Positions 60,165-64,000 of a stretch of DNA of 64,000 bases are shown here, in pieces. The translations under genes were made by a program, and so were the position numbers. Origin of the DNA: JAWXUC01 sp044432975 (GTDB lineage Bacteria; Pseudomonadota; Alphaproteobacteria; RF32; CAG-239); assembly GCA_044432975.1 (NCBI GenBank), contig JAWXUC010000005.1, positions 67,093 to 131,092 of the forward strand, read 5' to 3'. Within the stretch, counting starts at the first letter, position 1; every line of letters starts with the position of its first letter. Under the pieces are notes generated by a model. It saw only the letters and a program-made list of their open reading frames with translations, ran no database searches and was not told where the DNA came from.

Positions 60165-60229
60165 AGGGGTATGTATATATTATTAAAGAAAAAAATCAAG
60201 TAAAAACTATTTCTTTATTTTTAATTTAA

Positions 60230-60664
60230 TTATTCAAACATAGTGTGTAAATACATACTGTGCGGAAAAATAAATATATGTACAATTAGCCATACAATTG
60301 AAAAGCATCTTGCAAACCATCTTAAAGAAGTTTTTTTAGTATAAACCAGCCACCCCAAGAAAACCATTAAGTTATCAAAAATCAGACGGTTTGACCAATG
60401 TTCAGCTCCTTGAAACCAAAATTCAATTGTTTTTCCAAACAATCCTAATTCTATATAATGTTCTAAAGTTTCCCAAATATATGCAATTAGCATGACTAAA
60501 ACAAAGTTTATTTTTGTTTTAGTTTTTTCCGATACTTCTTCATCTGCGATAATTTTTTTTATTAAAACTTTATCCGCAAGCCACCCAAGAGAGATTCCCA
60601 TTATTAAGTGTTCGATAGACCACACATCAAAGGCTGCTTGAGTTTTTATGCCCCATAAAGTCAA
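60230..60664 (-). CDS. Conserved-looking membrane protein, unknown
   Basis: 144-residue protein with about four hydrophobic stretches, beginning MTLWGIKTQAAFDVWSIEHL. Polar residues near the membrane edges (SIEHLIMG, WETLEHYIELG, GAEHWSNRLIFDN) look like possible metal or quinone sites: three His, two Glu. No family is recognised. It stands alone upstream of the sufB promoter region, same strand. Confidence 0.55.
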   Translation of the reverse strand: MTLWGIKTQAAFDVWSIEHLIMGISLGWLADKVLIKKIIADEEVSEKTKTKINFVLVMLIAYIWETLEHYIELGLFGKTIEFWFQGAEHWSNRLIFDNLMVFLGWLVYTKKTSLRWFARCFSIVWLIVHIFIFPHSMYLHTMFE

Positions 60665-60737
60665 AGTATTTTCCTCATTATTTTAGATGTTAAATAATAT
60701 ATAAAAGAATTACTAATATTTATTTAACAAATAAATA

Positions 60738-61634
60738 TTATTTGCTTGCAACAACTAGCAATATTGCTGAAATAACAATAGTAATAACAATCCACTTATT
60801 TGGAGATATATATTTTTGAGATTTTAATTTTTTTGCAAAATATTTATTAAAAATCATAATCCAAATAGGAGACGAGTACAACAAAGCTCCAACATAAGCA
60901 GGATTAAAAGCTAAAAAGACGCTATACATTTTTAATATATTTGTGCTAATCACAATAATAGCAATTGGAACTCCAATTTTGATAAGGTTATTTTTTGTAA
61001 CAATTTCTTTAAAATTTCTTTTTTGTTTAATAAATATAATAACATTTGCAAGCCCTGCAAATATAGCTGTAATAAAAGCATAGTAATAAATTGCAGACAC
61101 AACATCATCAGCCCCAAGGCTCATTACTTTTTTTCCCACAACATCAATAAGTACAACACAAATCATAGGTAGTAATAAGTATTTTAAGGCTTTTTTATTA
61201 TCTTTATTGTTTTGTAAAAAATAAATACATGCAGAAATAGATGTTAAAGATAAAACAATTATGCTCATTTTAATTTTGTTTTCAAATAACAAGGTTGCTG
61301 TTTCTGGAGAAATTATAAGCCATGCAACAAAAGTAATCATTAATGTTAACGGTTGTGCAAGTCCTGTAATACCCGCTCCAAAACGTCTAGACGCTTCAAA
61401 AATATGATAATCAAAATATCCAATAACAGTTCCTTGTATTATGCATAATATATAAAAATATGGATTACTGATTGGCTTTAACATAAAAGCAAAAGGAAGC
61501 AATAACAATGCAACTCCAAATCCTCTATAAATAGTAACAATAAGACTATCAAACTTAAAAACTTGATTATATAAAACTTGTCCAGCACTAACAATACTGC
61601 ATAAAAGGGCAAACACCCACCAAAAATCTTGCAT
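60738..61634 (-). CDS. EamA/DMT-superfamily transporter
   Basis: 298-residue protein with about ten hydrophobic segments in two halves, the layout of drug/metabolite (DMT, EamA) exporters. FGAGITGLAQPLTLMITFVA in the first half and NPAYVGALLYSSPIWIMIFN in the second sit where EamA motifs lie. Substrate unknown. TTTTCCTC on the plus strand corresponds to a GAGGAAAA ribosome site before the ATG. Confidence 0.75.
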   Translation of the reverse strand: MQDFWWVFALLCSIVSAGQVLYNQVFKFDSLIVTIYRGFGVALLLLPFAFMLKPISNPYFYILCIIQGTVIGYFDYHIFEASRRFGAGITGLAQPLTLMITFVAWLIISPETATLLFENKIKMSIIVLSLTSISACIYFLQNNKDNKKALKYLLLPMICVVLIDVVGKKVMSLGADDVVSAIYYYAFITAIFAGLANVIIFIKQKRNFKEIVTKNNLIKIGVPIAIIVISTNILKMYSVFLAFNPAYVGALLYSSPIWIMIFNKYFAKKLKSQKYISPNKWIVITIVISAILLVVASK

Positions 61635-61695
61635 TATATTTTCCTCTATGAGTTGGCTATATAATCCTAATATATTAATATTTTGCTAAGCCATA

Positions 61696-61722
61696 AAAAA
61701 AGCTTCCATAAAGGAAGCTTGA
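61696..61722 (-). terminator. Terminator of the Bax-inhibitor-1 gene
   Basis: AAGCTTCC / GGAAGCTT stem with a 5-nt loop, followed on the minus strand by seven T; about 20 nt after the stop. Confidence 0.85.
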
Positions 61723-61743
61723 TTAAAAAGAGATTAGTTGATG

Positions 61744-62472
61744 TTATTTCTTTTTTCCTAAAATTCTTAACAGATATAGGAACAAGTTAATAAAATCAAG
61801 ATACAACGTCAACGCACCCATAAGCGCTTTTTTGCCGACGATAGAGCTGTCGTCATAAGATGAATAAGTCTGCTTAATTTTCTGTGTGTCATAAGCAGTT
61901 AATCCAACAAAGACAATCACACCAACATAAGAAATGATGTAATACATCTGTGGTGATTTGAAAAAGAAATTAGCAACTGAGGCAATAATCAATCCCCAAA
62001 GTGCCATTCCTAGAAAAGACCCCATAGAGGTCAAATCCGTCTTTGTTACAAATCCCCAAATGCTCATTCCAGCAAATGTACCCGCAGTTATGAGAAACAC
62101 CTGACAAATACTTTCCATCTCATAAACAAGAAAAATCGATGACATCGAAATTCCCATCAATGCAGAAAATAAAGTGAAAATAATTTGCAGAGTTCCCACA
62201 CTAGCACTTTCAATCATTCCACCAAAAATAAGCAATATTGCTAATGGTGAAAGCAAAGCAATCCAGCCCCAAATGCTAAAACCTGTTTCGGTGTACAGAA
62301 TACTTAGTGCCTCAGATGATGTAGAAATCATATAAGCCATTAATGCTGTAATTAGCAACCCAAAGGTCATATAGGCATATACCTTTGAAAAAAATGTGCT
62401 CAATCCTTCTTTTGCGCCTTCAAGTTCATTTTGGTTTAAACGCTCGCTTACTCTTCTTTGATACTCGGTCAT
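61744..62472 (-). CDS. Bax inhibitor-1 family membrane protein
   Basis: 242-residue seven-helix protein of the BI-1/YbhL/YccA group, proposed pH-sensitive calcium leak channels or protease modulators. Helix 1 follows FFSKVYAYMTFGLLITALMA; the C-terminal loop has GLTAYDTQKIKQTYSSYDD and the end LTLYLDFINLFLYLLRILG, which are family hallmarks with the conserved Asp residues. Common in alphaproteobacteria as a single gene. Confidence 0.92.
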   Translation of the reverse strand: MTEYQRRVSERLNQNELEGAKEGLSTFFSKVYAYMTFGLLITALMAYMISTSSEALSILYTETGFSIWGWIALLSPLAILLIFGGMIESASVGTLQIIFTLFSALMGISMSSIFLVYEMESICQVFLITAGTFAGMSIWGFVTKTDLTSMGSFLGMALWGLIIASVANFFFKSPQMYYIISYVGVIVFVGLTAYDTQKIKQTYSSYDDSSIVGKKALMGALTLYLDFINLFLYLLRILGKKK

Positions 62473-62627
62473 AGTTTTTGAAATTTTAATTAATTAATAA
62501 ATACCTTATCTAGAAGAGACAATATCATTTTTTACCATAATAGTCAAGTAAACTCTTAAATTTTGCAAATGGGGCAGAATTTAACTACATAATAAGCTTT
62601 GACTTTTAGAGTATCACAAAAGCCTCC

Positions 62628-62690
62628 TTAAAGAAGGCTATTAATAGATTGGTGCGCGAGGTTGTGCGAGTATCGAACTGATTTAGCTTT
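62628..62690. other. Terminator hairpin plus tRNA-3'-end-like fragment
   Basis: Minus strand: AGCCTTCTT / AAGGAGGCT plus TTTT is a good terminator for the lipoprotein pseudogene (62628-62650). Next to it, the minus strand reads GTTCGATACTCGC and, 10 nt later, CTCGCGCACCA, like a tRNA T loop and acceptor end, but with 5 extra bases between them and no cloverleaf, so it may be a decayed tRNA end. Confidence 0.4.
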
Positions 62691-62696
62691 CTTAAA

Positions 62697-63217
62697 TTAA
62701 TTTTGATTGTTCCAAAATTTAGAAATTTTATCAGCCATATCTGCAAAACATTTATTTCTACAGTAAAAACAAGGTCTGTCAGCAGATTTAACTTGTGCGC
62801 TAAAAACAACTTCATTTGTTTTTATATTGGCAATTTCAACAACAATATCATAAAAAGAAACATCTGAATTAAAAGGACAACCACCTTCATAAATTTCATC
62901 TATAGTTGCTTCTAAAATATAAGTATTATCATTATAATCAGAAAAATCACTTATATATATGTTTTCTGTATTAGTAGAATTTATTTTGTTAATATTAATT
63001 CCAGTATTAGATGCATACTTTAGTATTTTTATACCTTTCTTTTGCACCTCACCTCTCAACCGCATAAAACCTACTTTTGCCCCACTGCTATTTACATCGT
63101 AAACTAATGTTTTATTTTCTGCTCGAAAATTAGGCTCTTCCAGAATGATTTCTGATTTATGAACGCAACATCCAGAAATTAAAAAAATATTGTTAAAGCG
63201 CTTATAAGTTTATTCAT
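62697..63217 (-). pseudogene. Lipoprotein gene frameshifted in a homopolymer within the signal peptide
   Basis: From ATG 63217 (AAAGG upstream) the frame reads MNKLISALTIFF and then hits TAA because the tract at 63181-63187 has seven T on the coding strand. With eight T it would continue LISGCCVHKSEIILE..., a proper lipobox, and run without stop into the intact frame that begins MRLRGEVQKK at 63065 and ends at 62697 (about 174 residues in all). The C-terminal half has four cysteines (GGCPFNS, CFYCRNKCFADMADK). Family unknown. It may be phase-variable, rescued by slippage, a recent pseudogene or a sequencing error. Confidence 0.7.
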
Positions 63218-63287
63218 ATTTTCAACCTTTCCATTTATTTTTTTATAAACCTGATTTTCACAAAAGTAAACATTTAATTTCAACGTC

Positions 63288-63310
63288 ATACCACGGCTTG
63301 ACCGTGGTAT
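63288..63310. repeat. ATACCACGG palindrome, copy 1
   Basis: ATACCACGG cttga CCGTGGTAT; the same palindrome, loop reversed, recurs at 63827-63865. Confidence 0.8.
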
Positions 63311-63317
63311 CCACGTG

Positions 63318-63778
63318 TTATGAAGCCTTTTTTACAACTTCATCCCACAAATCAATCCAGTCAGGATTCTTATCTTCTATTAAATCTAATTTCCATTGCC
63401 TATCCCAATTTTGCAGTCTTTTTTCTCTTTTTATAGCAATTGTAGGGTCATCGTGAATTTCATAATAAACAAGTTTAGATAAATCATATTTGGCTGTAAA
63501 CGATTTCTTATATGTTTTGTTTTTATGTTGCCAAATTCTTTTAACTAAATCAGAAGTAACGCCAACATATATTATGCCGTGGTTGTGGTTGGTCATTAGA
63601 CCATTTTACGAAAAGATAGAATATGCCTGTGATGGATTTTGTTTTTTGAATTTATTTTTATTTATGAAGTGTAGTGGACTACAGTTTATAAATAAAAATA
63701 AAGAACAAAAAGCAAAAGACGAGCAAAGGGATTCTATCTTTTCATAAAATGGTCTATGTAAACATACATTCTTTTCAT
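63318..63778 (-). pseudogene. GIY-YIG gene interrupted by a TA-flanked palindromic element
   Basis: The intact part (92 codons, 63318-63596) begins MTNHNHGIIYVGVTSDLVKR and lacks the first GIY strand. Codons for MKRMYVYI lie at 63755-63778, beyond a 156-bp insertion. Removing the insertion and one TA copy restores MKRMYVYIMTNHNHGIIYVG in frame, matching the paralogue at 58.5 kb. As it stands the N-terminal strand is lost, and the shortened ORF would be inactive if expressed. Confidence 0.85.
63599..63754. mobile_element. 156-bp MITE with 24-bp terminal inverted repeats and TA duplication
   Basis: Ends gaccattttacgaaaagata... (63599-63622) and the reverse complement (63731-63754) match at 23 of 24 positions and are flanked by TA at 63597-63598 and 63755-63756. 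Inner sequences are also complementary (tttatttttattta with taaataaaaataaa, and TGTAGT/ACTACA at the centre), so the element is one long imperfect hairpin. TA targets are typical of the IS630/Tc1/mariner group. It encodes no transposase. Confidence 0.85.
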
Positions 63779-63826
63779 AAGCATATTTTATGCTTTTTGA
63801 TTATGTTGTCAATATATAGATTGTTT

Positions 63827-63865
63827 ACACTTGGATACCACGGTCAAGCCGTGGTATCCAAGTGT
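63827..63865. repeat. ATACCACGG palindrome, copy 2 (extended)
   Basis: A perfect 17-bp inverted repeat (ACACTTGGATACCACGG and complement) around tcaag. The same core as 63288-63310. Confidence 0.8.
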
Positions 63866-63981
63866 AGTAAAAAAAGTTCGGGCTCTACGTCAAAACATGG
63901 GGCAAAAGTAGTTTTCAAGAATAAAAAAATCGTTTATATTAGTTTTGCAAAACAACAATTTAATATAAAGGAGAACTACCG

Positions 63982-64000
63982 ATGCTTGATTACAACTTTA
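63982..64000 (+). CDS. Start of a gene cut by the window end
   Basis: AAAGGAG followed 8 nt later by ATG and an open frame (MLDYNF) to the last base. Too short to identify. Confidence 0.5.

Noticed and set aside
62650..62690. Functional tRNA gene on the minus strand
   Set aside because: Five extra bases lie between the T-loop-like and acceptor-like parts, and no matching 5' acceptor or anticodon arm precedes it.
62606..62815. 69-residue minus-strand ORF
   Set aside because: It lies in another frame across the lipoprotein pseudogene end and the terminator, with no ribosome site.

Overview
The window reads as one contiguous stretch of a low-GC bacterial chromosome using the standard bacterial code (TAA, TAG and TGA all act as stops; ATG, GTG and TTG starts). 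Adjacent yebC-ruvC, a sigma-32-type RpoH, proteobacterial RpoB and RpoC of 1388 and 1374 residues, SlyX and a YjdM zinc-ribbon protein point to Proteobacteria, most likely Alphaproteobacteria. Rubrerythrin next to a flavodiiron protein, a SUF system and many small host-interaction-type proteins suggest an anaerobic or microaerobic, animal-associated lineage such as the uncultured low-GC gut alphaproteobacteria. That placement is inference; no 16S gene is present.

Layout. 1-11 kb: alanine racemase, guanylate kinase, an SDR, rpoH-small ORF-prmC, divergent rubrerythrin/flavodiiron genes, a divergent succinyl-CoA-synthetase-like pair whose alpha subunit lacks the catalytic histidine, comF and a glycosyltransferase. 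11-19.5 kb: pepF, a structured RNA leader before a Bor-like lipoprotein, yebC-ruvC, prmA-pepP and yjdM. 19.5-25.2 kb: accessory region with tRNA-Pro(GGG), an ATPase gene bounded by a copy of the tRNA 3' end and its terminator, then nudix, acetyltransferase and kinase genes, two of them behind a putative uORF/attenuator. 25.3-32.4 kb: a branched-chain amino acid ABC transporter (livHMGF) with three substrate-binding lipoproteins, two carrying palindromic repeats inside the coding sequence. 32.6-43.3 kb: rplKAJL-rpoBC. 43.3-56.3 kb: a second structured RNA with a 54-aa ORF, slyX, an iminopeptidase, a three-gene envelope cluster with a secretin-like lipoprotein, a macrodomain protein, UDG, ddl, a MurF-like ligase, an LRR/transglutaminase-like pair, a third structured RNA and a lytic transglycosylase. 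56.4-64 kb: sufBCD split by a GIY-YIG gene, membrane proteins, a frameshifted lipoprotein gene and a GIY-YIG gene broken by a TA-flanked 156-bp palindromic element.

Functionally, alr, ddl and the MurF-like ligase cover D-Ala-D-Ala handling in peptidoglycan synthesis; prmA modifies the L11 encoded by rplK; rbr/fprA and suf deal with oxygen and Fe-S stress. Several families of short dispersed palindromes fill the spacers and enter some genes, resembling Rickettsia palindromic elements.

The most unusual items are: (1) three self-folding RNA leaders of shared architecture, each with promoter, 5' hairpin, long rod, Rho-independent terminator and then a small SD-equipped ORF; (2) the histidine-less SucCD pair with a probably leaderless start; (3) in-frame palindromic repeats in two export signals; (4) the tRNA-Pro-flanked ATPase cassette with four 23-bp iterons; (5) the clean MITE insertion in a GIY-YIG gene; (6) the uORF-coupled attenuator.
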